Shown here piece by piece: positions 9,848-20,498 of a stretch of DNA of 64,000 bases. Below the pieces are notes generated by a model. That model saw only the letters and a list, made by a program, of their open reading frames with translations. It had not been told where the DNA came from and searched no databases. Source of the stretch: Halotalea alkalilenta (GTDB taxonomy: Bacteria; Pseudomonadota; Gammaproteobacteria; Pseudomonadales; Halomonadaceae); assembly GCF_001648175.1 (NCBI RefSeq), contig NZ_CP015243.1:186001-250000 (forward strand), read 5' to 3'. A program made the position numbers and the translations under genes. How positions within the stretch are numbered: the stretch's first letter is position 1; each line of letters opens with the position of its first letter.

Positions 9848-11206
9848 TCACTCCCCGCGCAGCCGCCCGCCCATCTCCTGGGCCAGGTCGACCGCGTAGT
9901 GGTCGGTCATTCCACCGATGAAGTCGAGCATCCTGCGGTAGCTCGCATAAAGGCTCCAGGAGGGCAGCGGGGTGTTCTCGCCAATCAGCGCCAGCACCCG
10001 CTGATGCTTGAAGCTCGAAGTGCCGGTGGTATGCAGCTCGTGAGCGGCGCCGATGAACGCCTCGAGCAGAATTCCAAGAGTGGTATAGGCACCGATCTCG
10101 AGCTTGGCCTTGCGCTCGTTCTGGAAGATCCGCTTGCGCGCGAGCTCCTTGGCACGCCCGACGCCCCAGGCGAGATCGGGGTGGCAGTGTTCGAGCAGAT
10201 CCGAATCCAGGTTCCCCCCGAGAAGCGCCTGCTCATGCTCGACGAACGCCTCGGCGACTTCATTGACCGCGCGCTCCATCGCCGCCCCGCGCAGCGCGGC
10301 GACCCGGCGACGGCGTGACACCCCGCTGCGCTCCATCCGCTCGAGTTCGACCACGAATGGATCCCCCGGCTCGAGACCGGCGATCTGGGAGAGCACCTCG
10401 GCGACTTCATCGAAGCGCAGGATGCCCATCTCGAGGCCGTCCTCGAGATCGAGCAGCGCGTAGCAGATGTCGTCGGCGGCTTCGACCAGATAAGCCAGGG
10501 GATGACGACACCAAGCGAACACGCCAGGCTCTCGACGCCTGAGCCCGAGCAGTTCGGCGACCTCGGCCAGCAGCCCGCGCTCCGACTGGTAGGCACCGAA
10601 CTTGCCACCGCCAAGGGCATGCTCGACCGTCCACGGGTACTTGAGCATCGCGCCAAGGGTCGCCGCGGTGAGCCGCATCCCACCGTTGAACTGGTTGTAC
10701 TCGATCTGGGTGACGATCCTGAACCCCTGGGCGTTACCCTCGTAGGTGAGCAGGTCGCGGGTCTCAGCGTCGCTCAAGCCTTCGAACAGCTGCGGCGAAT
10801 GGCGCCGCGCGGCCTGAAACCAGTCCCGAATCGCGTACTCACCGGCATGACCGAACGGCGGATTGCCGATGTCGTGCCCCAGGCAGGCCGCCTGGACGAT
10901 CACCCCAAGGTCAGCCGAGGTGAGAAACGAGGGCAATCGCTCGCCCAGGCGCTCGCCGACGATCATCCCCAGCGAACGGCCGACGCAGCCGACCTCGAGG
11001 GAGTGGCTCAACCGGGTGTGGATATGATCGTTCTCGGTCAGCGGGTGGACCTGGGTCTTGCGCCCGAGCCGGCGGAAGGAGCCGGCGAAGACGATCCGGT
11101 CGTGGTCCTTGTGGAAGGGACTGCGGCCGACCTCGCGCCCGGTGCCGCTCGGGCGGTCCTGGAGGCGGATCGGCTCGAGCAGTCGGGCCCAGTGCATCTG
11201 CGTCAT
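9848..11206 (-). CDS. dgt: Deoxyguanosinetriphosphate triphosphohydrolase-like protein
   Basis: HD-domain enzyme of 452 residues that removes triphosphate from dGTP or related dNTPs. The N-terminal RRLGRKTQVHPL, the metal-binding His in HTRLSHSLEV and the HD pair in CLGHDIGNPPFGHAGE mark the dNTPase family. The start at 11206 (MTQMHW) is preferred to an upstream one at 11251 because AGGGAG lies 6 nt before it. It could be a broader dNTPase rather than strict dGTPase. It is divergent from the ATP-grasp gene. Confidence 0.9.
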   Translation of the reverse strand: MTQMHWARLLEPIRLQDRPSGTGREVGRSPFHKDHDRIVFAGSFRRLGRKTQVHPLTENDHIHTRLSHSLEVGCVGRSLGMIVGERLGERLPSFLTSADLGVIVQAACLGHDIGNPPFGHAGEYAIRDWFQAARRHSPQLFEGLSDAETRDLLTYEGNAQGFRIVTQIEYNQFNGGMRLTAATLGAMLKYPWTVEHALGGGKFGAYQSERGLLAEVAELLGLRRREPGVFAWCRHPLAYLVEAADDICYALLDLEDGLEMGILRFDEVAEVLSQIAGLEPGDPFVVELERMERSGVSRRRRVAALRGAAMERAVNEVAEAFVEHEQALLGGNLDSDLLEHCHPDLAWGVGRAKELARKRIFQNERKAKLEIGAYTTLGILLEAFIGAAHELHTTGTSSFKHQRVLALIGENTPLPSWSLYASYRRMLDFIGGMTDHYAVDLAQEMGGRLRGE

Positions 11207-11465
11207 CGAAGGCTCCCTATGGCGGGCCGTTGCGGGTTCGCGTGATCTCAACGAGGCAACGCATTGATCTTTGAATGAATAGGCAGTGTACCGGGGTTTT
11301 GGCCGCTGGCGGCGCTTGCGTGGCGAGGAAGCCGGCCCAATAATGCCGCCTTCTGCGGCGAGCTAGTAGCCAGCCCGTCCTCGGATCGACCCACGCGATG
11401 CGAGCGCGACACCGCCGCAGAGGGGCTCGCGAGCAACTCAACGTTCGTCTTTTGTGAGGGCCACC

Positions 11466-12305
11466 ATGCCCAAGCTGATCAGCTTCGACCCCTATCGCAC
11501 CCTTGGGATGCACGGGGTGCGCTACATCAAACCGGAGCGCATGTACGACCACCTCGACGAGATCCTCGCCGCCGACTGGCTGCTGTTCCCCGCCTATTGG
11601 CAAGTCAACGTCCTGGTCCATGCGCTTGGCAAGCGGATTTTCCCAAGCCCCGCCAGCTACTACCTCGGCCATGACAAGGTCGAGCAGACCCGCGCCTTTC
11701 GCGCGCTGATCGACGCGCACCTGCCGGCCACCGAGATCCTCGCGTCCACCCAGGCCAATCTCGAACTGCTCGAGAGCAGGATCGGCTATCCGATGGTGCT
11801 CAAGGAGATACGCAGCGCCCGCGGCCAGGGCGTCGCCCTGGTGGAAGAGCGCAGCGCGCTAGAAGCCCTGGCGGCCGAGCGCGAGGTGCTTTATGCCCAG
11901 CCGCGGCTGCCGATCGACCGCGACCTGCGCATCGTGCTGGTCGGCAGCGAGATCATCGCTGCCTATTGGCGGGTCAGCCCGCTCGGTGATTTCCGCAGCA
12001 ACGTCTCGGTCGGCGGTGAAGTGCGCTACGACCCGGTGCCTGAGGCGGCGCTGGCGCTGGTGAAGCGTCTCGCCCGAGCGAGTGGGATCGATCACGGCGG
12101 CTTCGACGTGGCGATGCTGAACGGCCATCCGATACTGTTCGAGTTCAACCGGCTGTTCGGCCATCAGGGTATAGAAGGCGCGATCCAGCGCATAGGCGAC
12201 GCGATCGAACGCTACCTGGCCGTGCATGATGACGTTCGCGCGCGCCTCGACCTCGCCCAGCGAGAGGCGTCCAACGACGCATTCGATGAAAGCGAAAGCG
12301 CCTGA
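11466..12305 (+). CDS. RimK-like ATP-grasp protein
   Basis: A 279-residue ATP-grasp ligase-type protein. The central ATP-binding lysine segment MVLKEIRSARGQGV, the RLPIDRDLRIVLVG strand and the late FDVAMLNGHPILFEFNRLFG metal site fit RimK-like alpha-L-glutamate ligases. The N-terminal domain is short and has no recognised partner-binding signature. GAGG lies 6 nt upstream of the ATG at 11466. It stands alone between divergent dgt and the mtn genes, so the substrates (an amino acid and a carboxylate or amine) are unknown. Confidence 0.75.
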   Translation: MPKLISFDPYRTLGMHGVRYIKPERMYDHLDEILAADWLLFPAYWQVNVLVHALGKRIFPSPASYYLGHDKVEQTRAFRALIDAHLPATEILASTQANLELLESRIGYPMVLKEIRSARGQGVALVEERSALEALAAEREVLYAQPRLPIDRDLRIVLVGSEIIAAYWRVSPLGDFRSNVSVGGEVRYDPVPEAALALVKRLARASGIDHGGFDVAMLNGHPILFEFNRLFGHQGIEGAIQRIGDAIERYLAVHDDVRARLDLAQREASNDAFDESESA

Positions 12306-12762
12306 ACACCCAGAGAAAGCAAATTGCGGCTGAATGGGCATGTACCAAAGTTTCAATCTGGCACGCCTATATCATTACCATCCGAATGGTTTTTAGCTTA
12401 ACATCCGCGGGCGTCGAGGGAGCGACATGGTTTGGCAGGGATGCCCACCCTTGAACCGCGTTCGACGCACCCCCCCTTTTCTCGACCAATCCATCTGCAA
12501 GTCCCTGGTCGGTTTCCCGACGTTCCCCTTCTCTATTCGCCGCCGTTCATCGCCGTTTTGCGATGCACCCGCTCGCGCATTGCGCCAAGTCCCCTCCCGG
12601 ACCGACGCCAGAATGATTGACAGGGTCGTTTCCAACTCATAACGTGGGCCGCCTATTTTCGCAAAATCACCGAAGTAGCCGCCATTAACGCGCTCATTCG
12701 ACGATTTTATTCACTTTAAGCATGTTCTTAGACGATTTCGATCGAGACCGCCTCGATTCTGC
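12306..12762. other. Intergenic region before mtnK
   Basis: A 457-bp gap with no gene I would defend. The left end has a short possible terminator. The segment near 12700-12750 is more AT-rich and may contain the mtnK promoter. I looked for a SAM-type riboswitch because of the downstream methionine-salvage genes, but cannot identify one by eye. Confidence 0.4.
12377..12394 (+). terminator. Weak rho-independent terminator after the ATP-grasp gene
   Basis: ACCAT-CCGA-ATGGT forms a short 5-bp stem with a tetraloop, followed by TTTT. The stem is short for a terminator, but position and T-tail are right. Confidence 0.35.
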
Positions 12763-14007
12763 GTGGAGACTGCCCGCTTGAACGCTCACGCCCCCGGCTA
12801 TCGCACTTTCGGTCCCAGCGACGCCTGCGATTACCTGCGCCACCTCGGCCTCTTCACCGCCAATGAGCCTCTCGAGTGCGATGAGATCGGCGACGGCAAT
12901 CTCAATCTGGTCTTTCGCGTACGTGGCGCGGGCAAGAGCCTGATCGTCAAACAGGCGTTGCCCTACGCCAAGGTGGTCGGAGAAAACTGGCCGCTGTCGC
13001 TGGATCGCGCCCGGATCGAAGGGGAGGCGCTGCTCGAGGCGGCCAAAGTGGTTCCCGCCCACGTGCCCAAGGTCCATCAGCTCGATCCGGTGCTGGCGCT
13101 GACCGTGATGGAAGACCTCTCCCACCTGACGATTGGCCGCGCGGCGCTGATCCAGGGACGCTACTTGCCGCTGCTCGGCGGCCATATCGGCGACTACCTC
13201 GCCCGGACTCTCTACGCCACCTCTCACTTCGCCCTTACTCCGCGCGAGGCCAAGGCGCTGGCCGCACGGTTCGTCAATCCAGACCTGTGCAACATCACCG
13301 AAGACCTGGTCTTCATCGACCCGTACTTCGATCGGCCAAGCAACGATTTCCCCGAAGCGCTGCGCCCGACCCTCGAACGCCACTGGGCGGACCAGGCACT
13401 CAAGCGTGAAGTCGCCGAGCTGACCCGGCTGTTCCTCTGCCAGGGCGAGGCGCTGATCCATGGCGACCTCCACACCGGCAGCCTGTTCGTCAGCGAAAGC
13501 GACACCCGGGTGATCGACCCCGAGTTCGCCTACTACGGGCCGATGGCCTTCGATATCGGCGCGTTCTGGGCCAACCTGATCCTCTCCAGCCTCTCCCATC
13601 GGGGCCATGGCCTCGAAAACGAGGCCCGCCGGGCCTACCGGCACTTTCTCTACGACACCCTCGAGACGAGCTGGCGCCACTTCGAGCGAGGCATGCGCGA
13701 GCAGCTCGCAGCCGGCAGCGTCGACCCATTCGCCAAGGTGGAAGGCTACTTCGACGCCCAGCTCGAACGCTGGTTCAGCGAATCGATCGGCTTCGCCGGC
13801 TGCAAGGCATTCCGTCGCATCGTGGGCCTCGCCCACGTCGCCGACATCGAGAGCATCCAGGACCCGGCGATCCGCCTGGAGGTCAAGGAGGACGCGCTCG
13901 AACTGGCGGCGAACCTGATCAAGCGCCGGGGCGAATTCGCTGGCGTCGAGGCGCTGCGCGCCTATCTCGAAAGCGCGATAGATGATCGCCAAGGAGATAA
14001 CCGATGA
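12763..14007 (+). CDS. mtnK: 5-methylthioribose kinase
   Basis: Phosphorylates methylthioribose to its 1-phosphate in the methionine salvage cycle. The 414-residue protein has the MtnK landmarks DGNLNLVFRV, IVKQALPY, the VGE(N)WPL-LDRAR stretch, VMEDLSHL, the catalytic loop IHGDLHTGSLFV and DPEFAYYGPMAFDIG. The GTG at 12763 has no ribosome binding site; a TTG at 12778 has GGAG 9 nt upstream and may be the true start, which would remove five residues. The gene overlaps mtnA by four bases (ATGA), so the two are translationally coupled. Confidence 0.92.
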   Translation: METARLNAHAPGYRTFGPSDACDYLRHLGLFTANEPLECDEIGDGNLNLVFRVRGAGKSLIVKQALPYAKVVGENWPLSLDRARIEGEALLEAAKVVPAHVPKVHQLDPVLALTVMEDLSHLTIGRAALIQGRYLPLLGGHIGDYLARTLYATSHFALTPREAKALAARFVNPDLCNITEDLVFIDPYFDRPSNDFPEALRPTLERHWADQALKREVAELTRLFLCQGEALIHGDLHTGSLFVSESDTRVIDPEFAYYGPMAFDIGAFWANLILSSLSHRGHGLENEARRAYRHFLYDTLETSWRHFERGMREQLAAGSVDPFAKVEGYFDAQLERWFSESIGFAGCKAFRRIVGLAHVADIESIQDPAIRLEVKEDALELAANLIKRRGEFAGVEALRAYLESAIDDRQGDNR

Positions 14008-15056
14008 GCGACCAGGCCGCCCGCCTGCCCCCGTCGGTGGAATGGCGCGATGGCGCCTTGATCCTGCTCGACCAGCGCCGGCTGCCGCTCGAAGTGCGCT
14101 ATCGTCGATTGACCCGGGTCGAGGAAGTCTGGGAGGCGATCAAGCAGTTGGAGGTTCGTGGCGCGCCTGCGATCGGTATCGCCGCGGGCTTTGGCATCGC
14201 GCTCTGGGCTCTGGATGCCGAGGCCGACTCACCGCAGTCACTGCTGGAGGGGCTGGAGCGAACCCGTGTCTATCTCGAGAGTTCGCGGCCAACCGCGGTG
14301 AACCTGGCCTGGGCGGTACGCCGCATCTTTCGGGCCTGCCAGTCGGAGCCGAGCGTGGCGGCGATCCGCGCTCGCGCGCTGCTCGAGGCCCAGGCGATCC
14401 AGGCCGAGGATGCCGAGGCCTGCCGCAAGATCGGGGAGCATGGCCTGGCCCTGCTTCCCGCCGGGGCGACGGTGATGACGATCTGCAATGCGGGCGCGAT
14501 CGCCACCGCCCGCTATGGCACCGCGCTGGCCCCCTTCCACCTCGCCCGCGAGCGAGGCCTCGAACTCTCGGTGATCGCCTGTGAGACCCGTCCGCTGCTA
14601 CAGGGAGCGCGGCTGACCACCTGGGAGCTGGCCAGCATCGGCATCGACGTCACGCTGATCACCGATTCGATGGCCGCCCATGTGATGAAGACCCGCAGGA
14701 TCGATGCGGTGATCGTCGGCGCCGACCGCATCGCGCGCAACGGCGACAGCGCCAACAAGATCGGCACCTACGGGCTTGCGCTGCTGGCCCGCGCCCATGG
14801 CATCCCTTTCTATGTCGCCGCCCCTTTCTCGACCATCGACTTCGAACTCGCCGATGGCTCCGGCATTCCGATCGAGGAGCGCGACGAGAAGGAGATCGTC
14901 GAAATCCAGGGGCAGCGCATCGCCCCCGAAGGGATCAAGGTGTTCAACCCCGCCTTCGACGTTACCCCGAACGAATTGATCGAAGGGCTGATCACTGAAC
15001 GTGGAGTGATCCGCTGCGCCGAACTCGACTGTCACCAAGCCCGGGCCATGGGATGA
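14004..15056 (+). CDS. mtnA: S-methyl-5-thioribose-1-phosphate isomerase
   Basis: Converts methylthioribose-1-phosphate to methylthioribulose-1-phosphate, the step after MtnK. The 350-residue sequence shows the eIF2B-like fold motifs GAPAIGIAAGFG, the catalytic Cys in MTICNAGAIAT, ETRPLLQGARLT, the Asp in GADRIARNGDSANKIGT and the closing FNPAFDVTPNELI. It is coupled to mtnK by a four-base overlap. Later cycle enzymes are not in the window. Confidence 0.95.
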   Translation: MSDQAARLPPSVEWRDGALILLDQRRLPLEVRYRRLTRVEEVWEAIKQLEVRGAPAIGIAAGFGIALWALDAEADSPQSLLEGLERTRVYLESSRPTAVNLAWAVRRIFRACQSEPSVAAIRARALLEAQAIQAEDAEACRKIGEHGLALLPAGATVMTICNAGAIATARYGTALAPFHLARERGLELSVIACETRPLLQGARLTTWELASIGIDVTLITDSMAAHVMKTRRIDAVIVGADRIARNGDSANKIGTYGLALLARAHGIPFYVAAPFSTIDFELADGSGIPIEERDEKEIVEIQGQRIAPEGIKVFNPAFDVTPNELIEGLITERGVIRCAELDCHQARAMG

Positions 15057-15080
15057 AAAAAGAGCGCCCAATGGGCGCTC
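15056..15080 (-). terminator. Rho-independent terminator of the binding-protein gene
   Basis: GAGCGCCC-AAT-GGGCGCTC is a perfect 8-bp stem with a 3-nt loop. On the minus strand it is followed by a run of six T, so it serves the leftward gene ending at 15115. The T-run touches the mtnA stop codon. Confidence 0.8.
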
Positions 15081-15114
15081 CAGACCTGCGAATCCGCGCA
15101 GCCGTAATGGCGAC

Positions 15115-16137
15115 CTACTCCCAGCCGGCACGCTCCAGCACCGCCTGCGCCTCATCATAGGCGTCGGCATAGCGCAGCACAGAAGTGTCGTCGACCTTCC
15201 ACTCGCCGAACATCTGCTCCGCCGCCACAGGCCCCACACCCTCGACCACCGGGTAGAACACACCCTCGCCGACGATTCGCTGCGCTTCGTCGCTGGAGAG
15301 ATACTCCAGCAGCAGCCGGGCATCATCGACCCGCTGACTGCCCTTCACCAGCGCGTAGACATTGACGTTACGGTAGGCACCTCGCGCTTCGCTGCCCTCG
15401 CCCTGCTGGTTGGGGAACACCGCCTCGAGCGACTCGAGCGCTCGCTTGGCCTCCTCGTCGTCGCCCTGCATGATCCGCGGATAGTAGTAGTGATTGGCCA
15501 CGGTGATCGCGCAGGGATCCTCAGGATCGGCAAGCGCCATCAGCAGCGCCGAGTCGCGCGCGCCGGGCGGCTGGGCGAAGTTGGCGACCACGCCCTCGGC
15601 CCAGCGCTGGGCCTCTTCGGCGCCGTGATTGACGACCATCATCGCGGCGAAGCTCGAGGTATAGGCGGACCCGCGCGGCCCCAGGCAGACCTTGCCACGA
15701 TAGGCGGGATCGGCGAGCGCCTCGTAGCTCGCCGGTAGCTCCTCCAGCTTGCCGGGGTTGGCGAAGATGATCCGCACCCGCGTGGCATAGGCGCTCCAGC
15801 CCGCATCGAGATCGCGCAGCCCTTCATCGACCCGCGACTCGACCAGTTCTGATTCGAGCGGCTGCAGCAGCCCCGCACGTTCGAGCGTTCGTATCGCCCC
15901 AGAATCCGCGGTCATCAGCAGGTCCGCGGGAGGCTCTCCGGCAGCGACCAGGCGCTCGAACTCATCGGGCGAGAGCCGCACCGTCTCGATCGGTATCCCG
16001 GTCTGCTGGGTGAAGCCGACCAGCAAAGGATCGCCATCGATCGGACGGGTGGAGAAGACTTTCAACGGCTCGGCGGCATACAGCGGCAGCGCGGCGCCAA
16101 GACCGGCGCAAAGCAAGAGGAAACGAACGCGAGGCAT
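15115..16137 (-). CDS. Periplasmic Fe(3+)-type ABC substrate-binding protein
   Basis: A 340-residue secreted binding protein of the transferrin-like FbpA/FutA group. A signal peptide of about 21 residues ends PLYAA. The mature part opens EPLKVFSTRP and contains DLLMTADSGAI, CLGPRGSAYTS and NHYYYPRI, where adjacent tyrosines recall the iron-ligating Tyr pair of FbpA. No permease or ATPase gene adjoins it; it is bounded by terminators on both sides, so it is an orphan component. Iron is the likely ligand, but a small anion is possible. Confidence 0.85.
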   Translation of the reverse strand: MPRVRFLLLCAGLGAALPLYAAEPLKVFSTRPIDGDPLLVGFTQQTGIPIETVRLSPDEFERLVAAGEPPADLLMTADSGAIRTLERAGLLQPLESELVESRVDEGLRDLDAGWSAYATRVRIIFANPGKLEELPASYEALADPAYRGKVCLGPRGSAYTSSFAAMMVVNHGAEEAQRWAEGVVANFAQPPGARDSALLMALADPEDPCAITVANHYYYPRIMQGDDEEAKRALESLEAVFPNQQGEGSEARGAYRNVNVYALVKGSQRVDDARLLLEYLSSDEAQRIVGEGVFYPVVEGVGPVAAEQMFGEWKVDDTSVLRYADAYDEAQAVLERAGWE

Positions 16138-16250
16138 GGGATGAGATTCCCTGTCATTGATCCCTGGAGGGGCCAGCTTAACCTTCGCGAATCAGGCTCC
16201 CCGAAGCTTGGTCAGCTCCACACAAGGCTGAGTCTCACGTTCAGCAGGAC

Positions 16251-16284
16251 AAAGAAAAAACGCCTGCCGGATTAACGGCAGGCG
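16251..16284 (-). terminator. Rho-independent terminator of the lactonase gene
   Basis: CGCCTGCCG-GATTAA-CGGCAGGCG is a perfect 9-bp stem. On the minus strand it is followed by nine T interrupted by one C, a strong terminator 120 bp after the stop of the SMP-30 gene. Confidence 0.85.
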
Positions 16285-16406
16285 CAAGCAGGGATCATTC
16301 AAGGGAACGGGAAAGATTGCTCTTCCCACACTCTCTGACTGCACTTGTGCAGAGATGTTCCCGGATGGAGAAATTTATTCCTTCGCGCCACCGACGACGT
16401 GCCGCT

Positions 16407-17411
16407 TCAATCACCACCCGCCGCCGCCGTCTCGACATCTACGCGGTAGAGTCCGCTGGTGGCGGTCATATAGACCTTCCAGCCGTCCGCCTCTTTGGCG
16501 AAGGCCAGGTTGGCGGTGATCTCCGGCAGCTCGATGCGACCCAGGCGGCGTCCGTCCGGTGCGAAGACCTGCACGCCGGAGCCACTGCTCGACCAGACAT
16601 TGCCGCGCTCATCGACCTTGATCCCATCGGGTACGCCTGGCGAAACCTCGGTGAAGACCCGCTCGTTGACCAAGCTGCCGTCATCGCCGAGGTCGTATGC
16701 GAAGATCCGCTGCAGCGGCTCCTCGCCGTCGGCCCCACTGCGGCGGGAATCGGCGATGTAGAGGATTCCCTCGTCGGGTGAGAAAGCCAGGCCGTTGGGC
16801 GTCTGCACCGCGGGGGTATCGAGGCGGGTCAGGCTCTTGTCCTCGGGGTCGAATCGATAGACGTATTCACCGCCTTGCACTGCGCGACCGCCATAGCCTT
16901 CGGTCGGGGAGTCGATGCCAAAGGTCGGATCGGTGAACCAGATCGCCCCTTGGCGATCGACTACCAGGTCATTGGGGCTATTGAGCTTCTGCTCGCCGTA
17001 GAGATCGACCAGCACGCGCCACTCGCCGTTCTCCTCCAGCCGTTCGATCGCCCGCTTACCATGGGAAGCGGCGAGGATCCGCCCCTGATGATCGAGCGCG
17101 TGACCGTTGTGGAACTGGGCCGGACGTAACCACCGCTCATCGACGCCTTCATCCTCGCGCCAGGAGAGCACTCGATTGTTTTCGATGTCGCTCCAGATCA
17201 GCCGCCCATCGGGCAACGCCAGAGGCCCCTCGCTCCAGCGGGCGTCGCTGTACAAGCGGACCAGTTCGGCATCCTCGGCCACCAACTCGTGGAAGGCTGG
17301 ATCATCGGCGATGACTCTACCCTCTAATCTCTCCCCGGCGGCTTCGGCCACAACGGGCGAGAGACCTGCGACCATGGCGAGCGCATAGCGGTAAGCTGAC
17401 GGATTACTCAT
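16407..17411 (-). CDS. SMP-30/gluconolactonase family protein, exported
   Basis: A six-bladed propeller hydrolase of 334 residues that would open sugar lactones in the periplasm. The start at 17411 gives a signal peptide ending VVAEAA and has GGAG 6 nt upstream; an earlier ATG at 17438 lacks both. Metal-site motifs are visible: WSEGPL near the start, HNGHALD, SPNDLVV, TPNGLAFSPDE and GVPDGIKVDERGN. The gene is monocistronic, with its own terminator. The physiological lactone is unknown; gluconate genes lie far away at 62-64 kb. Confidence 0.87.
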   Translation of the reverse strand: MSNPSAYRYALAMVAGLSPVVAEAAGERLEGRVIADDPAFHELVAEDAELVRLYSDARWSEGPLALPDGRLIWSDIENNRVLSWREDEGVDERWLRPAQFHNGHALDHQGRILAASHGKRAIERLEENGEWRVLVDLYGEQKLNSPNDLVVDRQGAIWFTDPTFGIDSPTEGYGGRAVQGGEYVYRFDPEDKSLTRLDTPAVQTPNGLAFSPDEGILYIADSRRSGADGEEPLQRIFAYDLGDDGSLVNERVFTEVSPGVPDGIKVDERGNVWSSSGSGVQVFAPDGRRLGRIELPEITANLAFAKEADGWKVYMTATSGLYRVDVETAAAGGD

Positions 17412-17545
17412 CAGTGACTCCAGAGTGGGGCAATGCATTGAAAATGCTCGGAATACTAGCCTCCACAGTCAAGCATCCCGGTCATCCCCCACCCTAAACT
17501 GGAGCTTAGGCTCCGTCCGAGCGGTCGTCCATCTCAGAGCAAACC

Positions 17546-18958
<1,413 letters not shown>

Positions 18959-19059
18959 GAGGGTTCCTCGTCAGCATTGGCTTATTGTCTGTGCCGCGAC
19001 CGCGACGTGGCCGTCGTCGGGGGTTGGTTCGTTGTTCTTCACGTCGCTCATCGGGGTCC

Positions 19060-20178
19060 TCACTTGTACGGAAAGCCCGCGGCATCCGCTGCAGGCCCTG
19101 CCCGGCGCCCCTCCGCCACGCTCTCGGGATCGAGATCGAGCGGCACCAGCAGGCGAAACTCGGTATGCCCGGGGCGGCTGTCGCACTCGATCAGGCCTTG
19201 ATGCTGATGGAGGATCGACTGGGCGATCGAAAGCCCGAGCCCCGTGCCCTCGGCGCGCCCGGAGATCATCGGGTAGAACAGCGACTCGCGCAGCGACTCT
19301 GGAATACCGGGGCCGTTATCGATGATGCCCACTTCACACACCAGCCGGTGGCGCTCGACGCCGAGGGTGAACTGCCGCCGCGCGCGCGTCTTGAGAATCA
19401 GCTGCGGCGACTCGGTGTTGCTCTCCTCCATCGCCTGGAGACCGTTACGGGCGACATTGAGTACCGCCTGGATCAGCTGCGACTCGTCACCGAGCACGTT
19501 GGGCAGGCTCGGGTCGTAGTCGCGCAGGATCTCTACATGGGAGGTCTCAGCGCGCAGCAGGGTGTCGACCCGTTCGAGCACCACATGGATGTTGACCGGC
19601 TCGTGATGCGGCAAGGTGTTCGGCCCCAGCATCCGGTCGACCAGATCGCGCAGCCGATCGGCCTCCTCGACGATCACCCGGGTGAACTCGGCGAGCGCTG
19701 GGTCGGGCAGGTCTCGCTCGAGCAGCTGGGCTGCGCCGCGAATGCCGCCAAGCGGGTTCTTGATCTCGTGCGCGAGCCCGCGGGTGAGCACCTTGACCAT
19801 CTCCTGGCGGGCGATCAGCGCCTCCTCGCGAGAGATGCGCAGCAGCCGGTCGCGCGGCTCCAGCTCGATCAGCAGTTCATCCGCGGAAAGCGGGGTCGCG
19901 GTGTAGTCGACGGTGACCTGCTCGCCGGTGGCGACCAGCAGGGTCGCTTCACGCTGGGTATAAGGGTGCTGCTCGGCCATCGCCTTGAGCAGCATGGCAC
20001 TGATCTGCCCTTCCTCACCGTCGAGGCACTCGAGACAGCTGTTCTCTACCCGCGCCAAGCTCAAGCCCATCATGGCCTCGGCCGCTGGATTCAACCAACG
20101 GACCCGGAGCTGGTCATCCAGCAGGACCACGGCGGTGGTCAAGTGCTCAAGCAGGCGCGGGTACATGCCTTGACTCAT
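19060..20178 (-). CDS. ntrB: Nitrogen sensor kinase NtrB (NR-II)
   Basis: Cytoplasmic histidine kinase/phosphatase of 372 residues that, with PII, sets NtrC phosphorylation. An N-terminal PAS-type sensor (LDDQLRVRWLNPAAEAM) is followed by the H-box RGLAHEIKNPLGGIRGAAQLL with the phospho-His. The N-box is VLNVARNGLQAM and the G-boxes are DNGPGIP and GTGLGLSIAQ. The start at 20178 (MSQGMYP) gives normal family length; the frame continues upstream without family similarity. Two NtrC-type palindromes lie 118 and 241 bp upstream. Confidence 0.95.
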   Translation of the reverse strand: MSQGMYPRLLEHLTTAVVLLDDQLRVRWLNPAAEAMMGLSLARVENSCLECLDGEEGQISAMLLKAMAEQHPYTQREATLLVATGEQVTVDYTATPLSADELLIELEPRDRLLRISREEALIARQEMVKVLTRGLAHEIKNPLGGIRGAAQLLERDLPDPALAEFTRVIVEEADRLRDLVDRMLGPNTLPHHEPVNIHVVLERVDTLLRAETSHVEILRDYDPSLPNVLGDESQLIQAVLNVARNGLQAMEESNTESPQLILKTRARRQFTLGVERHRLVCEVGIIDNGPGIPESLRESLFYPMISGRAEGTGLGLSIAQSILHQHQGLIECDSRPGHTEFRLLVPLDLDPESVAEGRRAGPAADAAGFPYK

Positions 20179-20295
20179 CCTGTCTTCCATAAAGGGAGCA
20201 TTCACCTGGGTAGTGCAAGAAGCGCGCCACAGTTGCACCGCGCCCGTGACACGCGCCATTGGAGCGCATCTTCCGTTAATAGCACGCCGCGCAAG

Positions 20296-20312
20296 TGCAC
20301 CATAACAGTGCA
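20296..20312. promoter_or_regulatory. NtrC binding site upstream of ntrB
   Basis: TGCACCATAACAGTGCA matches both halves of the NtrC consensus TGCAC-N7-GTGCA exactly. It is 118 bp before the ntrB start, where NtrC could repress its own operon. Confidence 0.7.
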
Positions 20313-20418
20313 CGCATAATCTACACCTGCCTACCACCTTTCGCCTCAGCCCGCTGCTCATCGGCACGCCCGGGGCATCGACACATTCCATGCGACCCAA
20401 CCAGTCCACACCTTTGCC

Positions 20419-20435
20419 TGCACGCGAGAGGTGCA
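20419..20435. promoter_or_regulatory. Second NtrC binding site, distal
   Basis: TGCACGCGAGAGGTGCA again gives exact TGCAC and GTGCA halves with 7-bp spacing. It lies 241 bp before ntrB and just past the glnA terminator. Confidence 0.65.
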
Positions 20436-20466
20436 CCAATTCAATCCGAGAGGAACAGGTGGAGAT

Positions 20467-20498
20467 AAAAAACCCCGTCGCACGATGTCGACGGGGTT
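20467..20498 (-). terminator. Rho-independent terminator of glnA
   Basis: AACCCCGTCG and CGACGGGGTT form a perfect 10-bp stem with an 8-nt loop. On the minus strand six T follow. It lies about 75 bp past the glnA stop, so glnA is mostly monocistronic and ntrBC needs its own promoter or read-through. Confidence 0.85.

Noticed and set aside
12306..12762. Possible SAM riboswitch before mtnK
   Set aside because: No recognisable SAM-I or SAM-II core or coaxial helices could be traced by eye. A covariance-model search would be decisive.
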